Source: Mycobacterium colombiense (GTDB taxonomy: Bacteria > Actinomycetota > Actinomycetes > Mycobacteriales > Mycobacteriaceae). Taken from it: 64,000 nt of DNA. The notes beneath the pieces were generated by a model. The model was not told the origin of the DNA. It did not search any database and saw only the letters and a program-made list of their open reading frames with translations. Position numbers and translations under genes: made by a program. Below, piece by piece: positions 36,154-43,366 of this stretch. The stretch's first letter is position 1; each line of letters opens with the position of its first letter. The DNA is taken from NCBI RefSeq assembly GCF_003284935.1, contig NZ_QMEV01000001.1, forward strand, positions 1-64,000, given 5' to 3'.

Positions 36154-36907
36154 CGGCCCCAAGACTCTGATCTATGACATTGAGCTAGCACCTAATGTGG
36201 TGTCGGCCTGGTCTCTTTTTAAGCCGATGATCGGCATAAATCAGATCATTGAGTCTTCGCACATCATCTGCTTTGCCTACCGCTGGCATGGCGAGAAACG
36301 CACCAAGTTCGCCTCCGAATGGGGCGATGGGTACAGCGACATGATCGCAACCCTGCACGCCCTCTTCGAAGAGGCTGATGTGGTCTGCGGGTACAACAGT
36401 GTCGGATTTGACGATAAGCACACCAGGGCGGCATTCCTAACCGAAGGATTAGCCCCTCCAGCCCCCTTTAAGCAGCTAGATCTCTACAAGGAGATTCGCC
36501 GCCAGTTCAACTTTCCGAGTCGCAAGCTGGATTACATCTGCCAGCGCTTGGGGCTGGGGCATAAGGTGGCACACACCGGCCAAGAGCTGTGGAATGAAGT
36601 CCTGCGGCCCTCCAGTGAGCAGTCGGGCAAGAAGGCCCGCGCCCTTATGGCCAAGTATTGCAAGACCGACGTCGACTTGACGGTTGACCTGTATGACCTT
36701 CTTTACCCATGGCTCAAGATGCCGATTAACGCTGGCTTGTTTGTTGACGACAACGAGCCGGCGTGCCCCCACTGTGGCCATGCTGTACAGCGCCGGGGGT
36801 GGGCATATACGACAAACGGACGTTATCGCCGCTACTACTGCCCGGACTGCCATGTGTGGTCGAAGGGCAAGACCGGGGATAAATTCGCAGAATTGAGAGC
36901 AGCATGA
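36146..36907 (+). CDS. RNase H-like 3'-5' exonuclease (DnaQ/YprB-like)
   Basis: 253 aa from GTG 36146 overlapping the previous stop. Exo I motif YDIELAP near the start, Exo II-type YNSVGFDD and a later Asp-containing KYCKTDVDLT complete a DEDD-like active site. A C-terminal zinc ribbon (ACPHCGHA, YYCPDCH) is attached. Probably a DNA proofreading or processing nuclease of phage replication. Confidence 0.75.
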   Translation: MANGPKTLIYDIELAPNVVSAWSLFKPMIGINQIIESSHIICFAYRWHGEKRTKFASEWGDGYSDMIATLHALFEEADVVCGYNSVGFDDKHTRAAFLTEGLAPPAPFKQLDLYKEIRRQFNFPSRKLDYICQRLGLGHKVAHTGQELWNEVLRPSSEQSGKKARALMAKYCKTDVDLTVDLYDLLYPWLKMPINAGLFVDDNEPACPHCGHAVQRRGWAYTTNGRYRRYYCPDCHVWSKGKTGDKFAELRAA

Positions 36908-36916
36908 TCCAGACCT

Positions 36917-37039
36917 ATGTCCAAAGAATATAACGACCGCTGTGATAGGCCGCTGCGTGAACAATATGCCGCACTTGAGCAGCAACCCCTCCAGGTTATT
37001 GCTGGCCCCATGCCCTGGAGCACGGGGCAAAGCCTGTGA
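36917..37039 (+). CDS. Tiny hypothetical protein
   Basis: 40 aa (starts MSKEYNDRCDRPLREQYAAL). Begins ten bases after the exonuclease stop and its own stop overlaps the next GTG. No family recognised. Confidence 0.45.
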   Translation: MSKEYNDRCDRPLREQYAALEQQPLQVIAGPMPWSTGQSL

Positions 37040-37182
37040 CTGACGGGATTGCATTGCCGACACCAAACTGGTGGGCTTACGTGCCCTGGCGCGACATCAT
37101 CGATCACGTCGAGGCCAATAGGCCCGGTAGCCTAGCCAACAACATCTCCCGCGAGAACGCGAGGAAGATTCTCGGTGGGTAA
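37036..37182 (+). CDS. Small hypothetical protein
   Basis: 48 aa from GTG 37036, coupled at both ends. Contains NWWAYVPWRDIIDHVEANR and a helical end NARKILGG. No family recognised. Confidence 0.5.
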   Translation: MTDGIALPTPNWWAYVPWRDIIDHVEANRPGSLANNISRENARKILGG

Positions 37183-37492
37183 TCCCATTGCCCGCCAGAC
37201 GCTAGATGGCCCATGGGAATCTGACTATGCCCGCATGATCGGCGGTCCCATGCCCATCGTGACCGGCTACGACGCAACGATACAGGCCGCGGTCGACGGA
37301 TGGACATACATATTCGATGGCGCCGGCAACTATCTAGGCCGTAAGCGCACCAACCCCGCCTGGGCGTTCGCCCATGGGGATAACTCCTGGGTTGATGAGA
37401 TCCACGATTATGTAGGAGAAGAAAGTGACGACGCTGTTTCCGCTCGATCAGGAACAGAACGACAAGCTTCTCCTACAGGAAGCTCAGCGTAA
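37175..37492 (+). CDS. Hypothetical protein
   Basis: 105 aa from GTG 37175. Contains YIFDGAGNYLGRKRTNPAW and an acidic C-terminal part. Overlaps the next gene by 68 bases in a different frame. No family recognised. Confidence 0.5.
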   Translation: MGNPIARQTLDGPWESDYARMIGGPMPIVTGYDATIQAAVDGWTYIFDGAGNYLGRKRTNPAWAFAHGDNSWVDEIHDYVGEESDDAVSARSGTERQASPTGSSA

Positions 37493-37886
37493 GCAAGATT
37501 TAATAGACTTCGCCACTCGGCGATTTGCACCTCATCTGGTTGACAAACCCGATGTCCGACTAATCAATTTGTACTCCACGAACGCATCCCTGCGGAAGGA
37601 GATCCGCGCCCTATGTGGCGACCGGATAATTTGCGTGGAACATGTGGTGGCCGCGACCGGGCGTAAAGACCGCAATGAGATGGTGCAAGAGGGCATGTAT
37701 CTGGATCTGCCTCAATCGGCGGATCTGGTTGCCACCAAGTCGGCGTTGAACACAAAGGTGGAATGGTTGGCAGCGCGTTTAGGTGCGTTGCCAATCGTTC
37801 TGCCTGAAGCCACTAACTACCTCATGGCACTTCTGGAAAAGAAGCACGTCCTGACGATTGTCGGGGGCGAGCAATCAAGAAGCTGA
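37425..37886 (+). CDS. Hypothetical protein
   Basis: 153 aa from GTG 37425 with AGGAG upstream. Helical, charged; DVRLINLYSTNASLRKEIRA and a C-terminal hydrophobic stretch. No family recognised. Confidence 0.55.
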   Translation: MTTLFPLDQEQNDKLLLQEAQRKQDLIDFATRRFAPHLVDKPDVRLINLYSTNASLRKEIRALCGDRIICVEHVVAATGRKDRNEMVQEGMYLDLPQSADLVATKSALNTKVEWLAARLGALPIVLPEATNYLMALLEKKHVLTIVGGEQSRS

Positions 37887-37902
37887 GTCGACTAAAGGTG
37901 TC

Positions 37903-38319
37903 ATGATGGATAACTATTACTACTGCTGGTATCCCATGCGGGTGCTGCCGTATCAGGTTCTCACCCCATCCCTAACCATGTCGGGATGCCAATGCGGACT
38001 AGGCAATGGCCAGCCCGCAGCGCGACTCTTCGCGACGTCTCTAACGGCCGAGCAGGAACTGATCCACACCCAGTACAAGGGTGGTATCAGCATGGAGGAG
38101 GATTTCTATCCGGAGACTTTGACTGCGAACTTCATCGCCCCCGAGGCTGCCGCGGTTATGATATTCGGCATCTGGATCCACCCCAAGGCTTATCGCAAGG
38201 GTTCCGTCTACTTCGGCTTCTACGAGAAGGTCAAACGCACCCCTCCTATCGCCGGCCGGCTTCTCGACTCTTCACTCAATGAGGTTATTGAGCTTGATCC
38301 ATATTCACCGCTGGTCTAA
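37903..38319 (+). CDS. Hypothetical protein
   Basis: 138 aa from ATG 37903 (37906 equally possible). Mixed alpha/beta composition with YYYCWYPMRVLPY at the start and AVMIFGIWIHPKAYRK in the middle. No family recognised. Confidence 0.55.
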   Translation: MMDNYYYCWYPMRVLPYQVLTPSLTMSGCQCGLGNGQPAARLFATSLTAEQELIHTQYKGGISMEEDFYPETLTANFIAPEAAAVMIFGIWIHPKAYRKGSVYFGFYEKVKRTPPIAGRLLDSSLNEVIELDPYSPLV

Positions 38320-38406
38320 GTGGTCTGTGCCGTTTCAGCGGTATGACCTGATGTGGAAGTCGAGTCGACGCTGTCGCAGGTGCGGGAAGGAACAGGTGAA
38401 ACTGAT

Positions 38407-38682
38407 ATGAGTGATCTTCGTGCGCGCCTCGCGGACGCACTGTGGCATCAGTGGGTTCCATCCCATGTCGTGTACGGCAGTGATGAGCCGGTCGGATTCC
38501 GCTCTCTGTGTGAATGGTCAGAATCCGTTGCCGATGTGCTGTTGTCGTTACCCGGCATCGCCATCCTGGACGAACAAGGCATCAAGACCGTCAACAAAGC
38601 CGCATCCGTCCTCGCGGGACACATAGGCGGCGATCTGTCACGCCGACTCAGCGCACTGATCGCGGCTAAGGAGGTTAATTGA
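38407..38682 (+). CDS. Hypothetical protein
   Basis: 91 aa from ATG 38407. Helical; LADALWHQWVPSHVVYG then a hydrophobic patch. It recalls the phage proteins with an N-terminal RARLADAL motif, role unknown. Overlaps the next TTG. Confidence 0.55.
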   Translation: MSDLRARLADALWHQWVPSHVVYGSDEPVGFRSLCEWSESVADVLLSLPGIAILDEQGIKTVNKAASVLAGHIGGDLSRRLSALIAAKEVN

Positions 38683-39092
38683 CCGACGCTCATGAGCAAG
38701 AGGTCACGCATCACTACACGATGCACTACCCCGAACACGAGCCGCGCGAGCACGATCCCCACTACCACGATTTCGAGGCCTACCGGCGCCGCACAAAGGC
38801 GACCGCGGTGTGTGCCATAGGTGAGTGGCGGAAAGACTTCTCGGGCTGTCGGGGGCCGCTAGAGCTGCATCACGCGCACATCGAGTTCGCCCTGCAAAAC
38901 GCCGTCGACTTAGCCGTCCTGGAGGCGCACTATCCCGGTGTGTCCAATCCGGACGAGGTTGGCGAATGGGTGGAGTCCGCGGCCAACCTGGAATGGCTCT
39001 GCCAGTTCCATCATCGAGGCCATGGCGGGGTGCATGTCGCGTCCTCTAGTGACTTCGAAGCCCAGAAATTCATCGAGGGACTAATCAGCTAG
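38679..39092 (+). CDS. HNH-type endonuclease
   Basis: 137 aa from TTG 38679. The core LELHHAHIEF ... LEWLCQFHHRGHGGVH gives the His-Asn/His-His arrangement of HNH nucleases. The N-terminus is His-rich and acidic (HHYTMHYPEHEPREHDPHYH). Possibly a free-standing homing nuclease. Confidence 0.7.
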   Translation: MTDAHEQEVTHHYTMHYPEHEPREHDPHYHDFEAYRRRTKATAVCAIGEWRKDFSGCRGPLELHHAHIEFALQNAVDLAVLEAHYPGVSNPDEVGEWVESAANLEWLCQFHHRGHGGVHVASSSDFEAQKFIEGLIS

Positions 39093-39100
39093 GACTCCGC

Positions 39101-39484
39101 ATGGACAAGTCATCGATCCCCTACTGGGTGGGTCTGCGTAACCAAATCTCTTACCGCGCCCACCAGCGTCGCGAGCCTATTACTTGCGCCAGCGGGGAAG
39201 AGACAACGTCCTACCTTGACCTCAAGAGCCTATTCACCCACAGCGGTGCGATGCTGCATCTAGCCGAGGCTATGCGTATCTATCGCCGCCAACTGGGCAT
39301 CCCACTCCCCACGGCGGTGGGTGGGCCGACAATGGGCGCTGACTTCATGGCGTTCTCCATCGCTGTCGCACAGGTGGGCATTGACTGGTTCTCCGTGCGC
39401 GACAAGCCCAAAGATCACGGCCTACAGAAGCTGATCGAGGGCGCCGAGCTTGACGAGTTCGACAAAGGTCGTCCTCGTGGATGA
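39101..39484 (+). CDS. Phosphoribosyltransferase (OPRT-like), N-terminal part, frameshifted
   Basis: 127 aa. PLPTAVGGPTMGADFMAF and FSVRDKPKDHGLQKLIEGAE match orotate phosphoribosyltransferase upstream regions. The frame then leaves the homology and stops; the PRPP-binding loop is found in the +1 frame from 39450. OPRT makes OMP from orotate and PRPP. Confidence 0.65.
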   Translation: MDKSSIPYWVGLRNQISYRAHQRREPITCASGEETTSYLDLKSLFTHSGAMLHLAEAMRIYRRQLGIPLPTAVGGPTMGADFMAFSIAVAQVGIDWFSVRDKPKDHGLQKLIEGAELDEFDKGRPRG

Positions 39485-39668
39485 CGTGGTCTCTACTGGT
39501 GCTTCACTCATGCGCGCCTTCGATGCCGTATGGGATACCGGCGCTGAGATCCTAGCCGTCATGCCTTTAGTGGACCGTGCCGGCGTGGCCGATACGTCTT
39601 TCCGCGAACGAGGGGTGCGCTATCACCCACTGTTCACCCACCATGAGTTGGGAATTGATCCGCTGTAA
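39450..39668 (+). CDS. Phosphoribosyltransferase, C-terminal part with PRPP loop
   Basis: 72 aa. VVLVDDVVSTGAS is the canonical PRPP-binding motif, directly continuing the sequence broken at 39484. It can start at its own TTG 39450, with GAGGG nine bases before, or be reached by a +1 shift at CTT-G. Split gene, programmed frameshift or assembly error are all possible. Confidence 0.6.
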   Translation: MTSSTKVVLVDDVVSTGASLMRAFDAVWDTGAEILAVMPLVDRAGVADTSFRERGVRYHPLFTHHELGIDPL

Positions 39669-39874
39669 TGGATCACAAAGAGATCGCCGAAGCCCTTCTA
39701 GGCGCCAGCGACGTGTGGGCTCATGGCGGTATCGCACCGGATGGCCGACCACAAGCCTGGCCTTCAGCCCTCACCCACGCCATCCTGGCCCTGTGTGACC
39801 GCCTGGACGCCTTGCCGGCCGTCATCGCCCTAACTGATGCGGAAGAGTGCGAAGAGGGCCCAGAGGACCGATAA
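39668..39874 (+). CDS. Small hypothetical protein
   Basis: 68 aa, ATG shares a base with the previous stop. Helical with an acidic tail (ECEEGPED). Last rightward gene before the strand switch. Confidence 0.5.
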   Translation: MDHKEIAEALLGASDVWAHGGIAPDGRPQAWPSALTHAILALCDRLDALPAVIALTDAEECEEGPEDR

Positions 39875-39885
39875 GACGCCTTACG

Positions 39886-40047
39886 TCAGGCCTCAGGGAA
39901 GTGAACCGAGAGCTTTGCGCGCCCGTCCTGCGCGGCCTCAACGATGGCGTTCCATTCCGGCTCGGGGACGTCGTACCTGCTCCCGTCCGTGAAACGGACC
40001 TCGACATCCCCGTTTCCGCGCCCGATGGCGTAATCGAAAACCTTCAT
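39886..40047 (-). CDS. Small hypothetical protein
   Basis: 53 aa (starts MKVFDYAIGRGNGDVEVRF). GGGAGAT lies five bases before the start, and the GTTATCGGC-like leader repeat precedes it. First of the leftward block as it ends. No family recognised. Confidence 0.55.
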   Translation of the reverse strand: MKVFDYAIGRGNGDVEVRFTDGSRYDVPEPEWNAIVEAAQDGRAKLSVHFPEA

Positions 40048-40065
40048 GTCATCTCCCTGTCGAAG

Positions 40066-40074
40066 TGCCGATAA
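40066..40074 (-). repeat. Leader repeat copy 1 (TTATCGGCA)
   Basis: 19 bases before the gene start at 40047; reads TTATCGGCA on the minus strand. One of five copies placed between a stop and the next ribosome site. Confidence 0.6.
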
Positions 40075-40084
40075 TCAAGCGGTC

Positions 40085-40282
40085 TTATGTCGTCTGTTCG
40101 GGATGCCAGGCGGCGATGTTGGCGCGCACAGCGCGGTCACGCGCCGCCAGCGCATCGTTGTATCTCTGTCGAGCCTCATCGACTTCATGCTGCGCCGCTA
40201 GCAGGTCAATTAGGGCAGCATCGACTGCCGCATTGGCCTCTAGGCGTTCACGCCAAGTGCGCTCTTTCAGTGTCTCGCTCAT
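40085..40282 (-). CDS. Small coiled-coil hypothetical protein
   Basis: 65 aa, very rich in Ala/Glu/Arg (AAVDAALIDLLAAQHEVDEA), predicted as one long helix or coiled coil. GAAGGG precedes the ATG. No family recognised. Confidence 0.55.
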   Translation of the reverse strand: MSETLKERTWRERLEANAAVDAALIDLLAAQHEVDEARQRYNDALAARDRAVRANIAAWHPEQTT

Positions 40283-40293
40283 GTTGACCCTTC

Positions 40294-40302
40294 TGCCGAT
40301 AA
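40294..40302 (-). repeat. Leader repeat copy 2 (TTATCGGCA)
   Basis: 12 bases before the start at 40282. With copy 1 it also shares CGACATAAGACCG on its upstream side, including the preceding gene's TAA stop. Confidence 0.6.
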
Positions 40303-40312
40303 CTGCACGGTC

Positions 40313-40576
40313 TTATGTCGGGCTCAGCGGCTTGACGTTGGGCAGCGCGTAGTACGGATATGCGTCGAACGTGTCGCAGTCGTCCAGCTCGTCATCGTCG
40401 GCGTCAAGGTACTCGCGGGACTCGTCAAACTCCCACTGGAAGATGCCGTCGTCGTTGAAATAGCCGTGGTCGGTGGCGTGCCCGGCAGAATGCTTTGTCC
40501 CGATGCGCCCGAACTTGTCCGCGAACGCGGTGCCACTGGGAATGTCCTCGAAACGGCGGTAGTCATAGTCAGCCAT
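40313..40576 (-). CDS. Acidic hypothetical protein
   Basis: 87 aa. Strongly acidic C-terminal half (DADDDELDDCDTFDAYPYY). Clear AAGGAG before the ATG. Might be a DNA-mimic-like acidic protein, but this rests on charge only. Confidence 0.55.
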   Translation of the reverse strand: MADYDYRRFEDIPSGTAFADKFGRIGTKHSAGHATDHGYFNDDGIFQWEFDESREYLDADDDELDDCDTFDAYPYYALPNVKPLSPT

Positions 40577-40599
40577 CTTGGTTCTCCTTGTGATTTGTT

Positions 40600-40608
40600 A
40601 GCCGATAA
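40600..40608 (-). repeat. Leader repeat copy 3 (TTATCGGCT)
   Basis: 24 bases before the start at 40576; part of CAACGTTATCGGCT on the minus strand. Confidence 0.55.
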
Positions 40609-40624
40609 CGTTGCGTTTATGAAA

Positions 40625-40698
40625 TCCGGTGTCGTCTAACGGCAGGACGTCGGGCTCTGGACCCGAAGGTTGGGGTTCGAATCCTTGCACCGGAGCCA
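40625..40698 (+). tRNA. tRNA-Gln(CUG), CCA encoded
   Basis: Acceptor TCCGGTG/CACCGGA fully paired with U1-A72, discriminator G and encoded CCA (40696-40698). Anticodon stem TCGGG/CCCGA with loop CTCTGGA gives anticodon CTG. T loop TTCGAAT regular. It lies on the plus strand among leftward genes. Confidence 0.93.
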
Positions 40699-40769
40699 CC
40701 GCTGGCAGTCGGCACACGGACACCGCGCCGGCCAGTTGGGACACCGCGGGGCTGCTACCTCCATGAGTT

Positions 40770-40955
40770 TCATTGACACATCCTTTGCACTGTCGGAATA
40801 GACATACCAATAGCTTCTGCAAGCTCTTCGTACGTGTGTCCCGATAACTTCGCTTCCTTGACCGCTTCATTGAGGCCAGCTCGGGTATACGAGGCTTTTT
40901 CAGCCTGTTGCTGCCAGATCTTCGCTAGGCGACGCACGCGGGCAAGATGATCCAT
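40770..40955 (-). CDS. Small HTH protein
   Basis: 61 aa from ATG 40955 (TGATG overlap with the upstream stop). The C-terminal half, TYEELAEAIGMSIPTVQRMC, is a sigma-region-4-like HTH. Probably a small regulator. Confidence 0.6.
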   Translation of the reverse strand: MDHLARVRRLAKIWQQQAEKASYTRAGLNEAVKEAKLSGHTYEELAEAIGMSIPTVQRMCQ

Positions 40956-41272
40956 CACTGCCCCACCAGCGTCAGCAGCGTCACGCGCTTCCACCCCATC
41001 GGCTCACACGCATACGCTGTTTCGCCGATCACCACGACATCCCCAACCGAGAGGCTGCGGTTACCGTTCCTGCGGTATTCCTGCGCCCAGGTTGTCCCAG
41101 GATCGTCTTTGTTCAACTGACTGAATACGATCTTCAGCAGCATCTCGATATGCCCACACGCGGGCAATGAGGACTGGAAAACGATGGCCTCAGTCAGATC
41201 GTCACCAGCCGTGTACCCACGAAATGCTGCGGAGTTGTTCAGCAGAACTTTCACTGTCGCTTTGTCGCCCAT
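40955..41272 (-). CDS. Hypothetical phage protein
   Basis: 105 aa. AAFRGYTAGDDLTEAIVFQS and SLSVGDVVVIGETAYACEPM resemble a small conserved actinophage family without known role. ATG abuts the stop of the ImmA-like gene. Confidence 0.6.
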   Translation of the reverse strand: MGDKATVKVLLNNSAAFRGYTAGDDLTEAIVFQSSLPACGHIEMLLKIVFSQLNKDDPGTTWAQEYRRNGNRSLSVGDVVVIGETAYACEPMGWKRVTLLTLVGQ

Positions 41273-41715
41273 CAGAGTCCAGCCTCCAGGATCTCCCCGG
41301 CCACCTTGGCAATCCTCTCGCCATGCTCGTCGGTGGCCTCGCAGTGCATCAGCACATAGGACAGGTAGTCCAGCTCTTGATTCATGTCGAACTCGACGCC
41401 GGCCATGCCCGCGGCGAAGATGGCGACTGAGTGAGCCTCGACCTCATGCAGATCCTCGTTGGCCACCTTCTGCGCCAGCGCAGGTAATGCCGCCCACATC
41501 TCTTCGACCGTTTCGGGGAACTTCATGGTGTGCCCGAGCAGTATATGCGCCATCTCGTGCATGGCCACGAATTCGGGGTAACGCTCCTGCGGGTCTATCG
41601 CCACTTCTCGGCCGATGCTGTACCCGCGTGGCTCTCCTTCCATGGGTCGATAAGGGACTGGCGTGATGTCCAGCCTTTCCATGGCTTTACGGATATCCCA
41701 TTTTGGTTGAGTCAT
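41272..41715 (-). CDS. ImmA/IrrE-like zinc metallopeptidase
   Basis: 147 aa. Zinc motif HEMAH at residues 53-57 in a FVAMHEMAHILLGH helix, with a later Glu-rich helix for the third ligand. AAGGAGG before the ATG. Relatives cleave or inactivate phage repressors (ImmA on ImmR) or respond to DNA damage. Upstream DNA holds a perfect palindrome, so this is probably part of the lysogeny or induction switch. Confidence 0.75.
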   Translation of the reverse strand: MTQPKWDIRKAMERLDITPVPYRPMEGEPRGYSIGREVAIDPQERYPEFVAMHEMAHILLGHTMKFPETVEEMWAALPALAQKVANEDLHEVEAHSVAIFAAGMAGVEFDMNQELDYLSYVLMHCEATDEHGERIAKVAGEILEAGL

Positions 41716-41763
41716 GCTAGTCCTCCTTATACTGAGGGTTGGTAGTTTAGTGAATGACGTCAG

Positions 41764-41781
41764 CTTATCACGTGTGATAAG
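41764..41781. promoter_or_regulatory. Palindromic operator CTTATCAC-GT-GTGATAAG
   Basis: Perfect 8-bp inverted repeat 49 bases upstream of the ImmA-like start. On the minus strand a TTGTGT to GATAAG spacing of 16 would place it over a -10. Likely bound by a phage repressor. Confidence 0.6.
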
Positions 41782-41876
41782 TGAGACACAAGACTTATGC
41801 CCGACTGAAAAGTACCGACTCCAATGTTTTGCCGACTCGCCAATGCTATTCAGTTAATGCGCTGTAGCCAGAAATT

Positions 41877-42002
41877 TTACGGGCCAATTTTGCGCCGATA
41901 GATCCAACGATCCCCCACCCGCTGCCACTCCAGGACAGCGGCAGACAGTGCGCGGCAGCCCGCGAAATGCCACCCATCCGTACGCCTACAGTGCTGACAC
42001 AT
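41877..42002 (-). CDS. Tiny CxxC protein
   Basis: 41 aa (starts MCQHCRRTDGWHFAGC) with CxxC and a third Cys; Arg-rich end. Starts one base after the stop of the upstream gene. No family recognised. Confidence 0.5.
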   Translation of the reverse strand: MCQHCRRTDGWHFAGCRALSAAVLEWQRVGDRWIYRRKIGP

Positions 42003-42233
42003 CTACGAAATTCCTGCCTTGGCCAATACCATCTGAATGGTGCCCACGCCGAGACCGGTGGCGTCACGCATCTCTCGAAACGATGCGCCGGCCTGCCTGG
42101 CGTCACACAGCAACTTGTTGACCTGGGCGCGCTCATCGTTGGCCGCGGCCACGGCCGAACGCCAGGTCTGGGTACGCCCACGCAACCGCGACAGAATCGC
42201 ATCCACCTGGTCGAATTCGTCCGAAACGGTCAT
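42003..42233 (-). CDS. Small HTH-like protein
   Basis: 76 aa from ATG 42233. Helical; the end GASFREMRDATGLGVGTIQM reads as an HTH (recognition helix GVGTIQMVLAKAG). Longer upstream reading is unlikely because an overlapping gene precedes it. Confidence 0.6.
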   Translation of the reverse strand: MTVSDEFDQVDAILSRLRGRTQTWRSAVAAANDERAQVNKLLCDARQAGASFREMRDATGLGVGTIQMVLAKAGIS

Positions 42234-42445
42234 CAGCCACACTCCTTGGTCACACGTCCACAGCGGACTGCTGTATGCACCCCGTGATCCGATTTGACCA
42301 CATAGAAGCCGTTGCCGGTCTGCTCGACTCGCCCAAACGTGCGAACGCCATCGCGTTCCCGTACCCACGAGACGCGATCACCGCGGTAGATCCTATCCGG
42401 GCTCTCCATGCGTACAGTATACGTACGCTCGTTTGTTGTGTCCAT
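42233..42445 (-). CDS. Small basic protein
   Basis: 70 aa, ATGA overlap with the downstream gene. Basic, beta-rich (YRGDRVSWVRERDGVRTFG), SH3-like in appearance. Its codons 6-12 contain one of the CGTAC-N7-GTACG palindromes. Confidence 0.55.
   Translation of the reverse strand: MDTTNERTYTVRMESPDRIYRGDRVSWVRERDGVRTFGRVEQTGNGFYVVKSDHGVHTAVRCGRVTKECG
42411..42427. promoter_or_regulatory. CGTAC-N7-GTACG palindrome, site d
   Basis: CGTAC AGTATAC GTACG, the only one of eight copies lying inside a coding start (gene at 42233-42445). Confidence 0.5.
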
Positions 42446-42465
42446 ACCCTGATTTCCTAGTTGCT

Positions 42466-42495
42466 GTAGCGAAAATTTTTGTAGCGGAAATTTTT
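42466..42495. repeat. Tandem 15-bp direct repeat
   Basis: Two copies, GTAGCGAAAATTTTT and GTAGCGGAAATTTTT, one mismatch, AT-rich, just before the stop of the gene at 42494. Could be a promoter or protein-binding site. Confidence 0.5.
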
Positions 42496-42607
42496 AGCCG
42501 GCCAGCTCCGACTCGGCCCTCTCCACCGCCTCCTGGTAGGTGAGGCCCAGATTGGACTGGTACATGCAGACCAGCGCGATAAAGCGTGTCGAGTCGTTCA
42601 CGTCCAT
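42494..42607 (-). CDS. Tiny hypothetical protein
   Basis: 37 aa (starts MDVNDSTRFIALVCMYQSN), helical. Overlaps the end of the upstream gene by ten bases. No family recognised. Confidence 0.45.
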   Translation of the reverse strand: MDVNDSTRFIALVCMYQSNLGLTYQEAVERAESELAG

Positions 42608-42801
42608 AGCTCCTTAGCAATCTTCAATGCCTCACGCCGCACTGTGGCAGGAATCGTGAGGCCCCGCGCGAGTATCCGCCACCCGCTAGGCCATAGGGAC
42701 ACGCTGAATTCCTCACGCCGGCCGGATTTATGCGTGGCGACAAAATCCACACTGGGGATCGTTCCCCACTCCGCGCCGGTAACGTGCAGTGTCCAGCTCA
42801 T
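42598..42801 (-). CDS. Small hypothetical protein
   Basis: 67 aa. Beta-rich first half (SWTLHVTGAEWGTIP) and helical end (RREALKIAKELW). GAGGTGAG precedes the ATG. No family recognised. Confidence 0.5.
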   Translation of the reverse strand: MSWTLHVTGAEWGTIPSVDFVATHKSGRREEFSVSLWPSGWRILARGLTIPATVRREALKIAKELWT

Positions 42802-42863
42802 TTACTCACCTCCTAGTCTCAGTGGCATTAGACCGCTCACCTGTTTAGATGAGCGATGTAATG

Positions 42864-43049
42864 TCACTCAGATGATTCAATTTTTCGTAGCTCGTAGGGC
42901 TCTACGGTGAACTGGTCTCGGCCAGATACATTCTCAACAATGGGGAGCCCGGCATCTGGGTCAAATCCAACAAGTTCTACGGTTAGAACCTGTCCCACTT
43001 CGTAGCGCTCCGTGTCGCGCTCTGTTGCGATGAAGTGATATAGCTTCAT
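42864..43049 (-). CDS. Small hypothetical protein
   Basis: 61 aa, acidic, beta-rich (VGQVLTVELVGFDPDAGLPI). No family recognised. Confidence 0.5.
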   Translation of the reverse strand: MKLYHFIATERDTERYEVGQVLTVELVGFDPDAGLPIVENVSGRDQFTVEPYELRKIESSE

Positions 43050-43088
43050 TTCACTGTCCTTACTACTTGTAGTGATGTAACTCCGTAA

Positions 43089-43112
43089 GGCTCACTAGAC
43101 ACGTAGTGAGCC
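43089..43112 (-). terminator. Hairpin between 43121 and 43049 genes
   Basis: Perfect 9-bp stem GGCTCACTA/TAGTGAGCC with a 6-nt loop, immediately after the stop of the upstream leftward gene. No long T run. Confidence 0.5.
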
Positions 43113-43120
43113 AAGCGCAG

Positions 43121-43366
43121 TCACAAGCGCGCCACTGTGGCTATTACTTTCACGTCACCATTACGCCAGACTCTCGAATAGACGTCTCCCACGCGTTGCG
43201 GCTGATCTCCCACTAGGATCAATCCGAGACTCCGCGCATACTCGCGCGCCAAGCCTTCTGATGCCCGTATACCAGAATTGAACGCATATTTGCTTGCCTC
43301 GCCGACTAGCTCGATTTCGTCGCCGCTGACCCGCTCAAGAGTGACATTTACAGTTGAACGTTTCAT
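43121..43366 (-). CDS. Small hypothetical protein
   Basis: 81 aa; GEASKYAFNSGIRASEGLA and a beta-rich end. ATG overlaps the stop of the secreted protein gene. No family recognised. Confidence 0.5.
   Translation of the reverse strand: MKRSTVNVTLERVSGDEIELVGEASKYAFNSGIRASEGLAREYARSLGLILVGDQPQRVGDVYSRVWRNGDVKVIATVARL

Noticed and set aside
40598..40870. Leftward 90-aa frame across tRNA-Gln(CUG)
   Set aside because: It contains the antisense tRNA peptide (VQGFEPQPSGPEPDVL) and overlaps a better HTH gene.
41978..41996. Extra copy of the GTAC palindrome (CCGTACGCCTACAGTGCTG)
   Set aside because: Half-site spacing differs and it is inside a coding frame.
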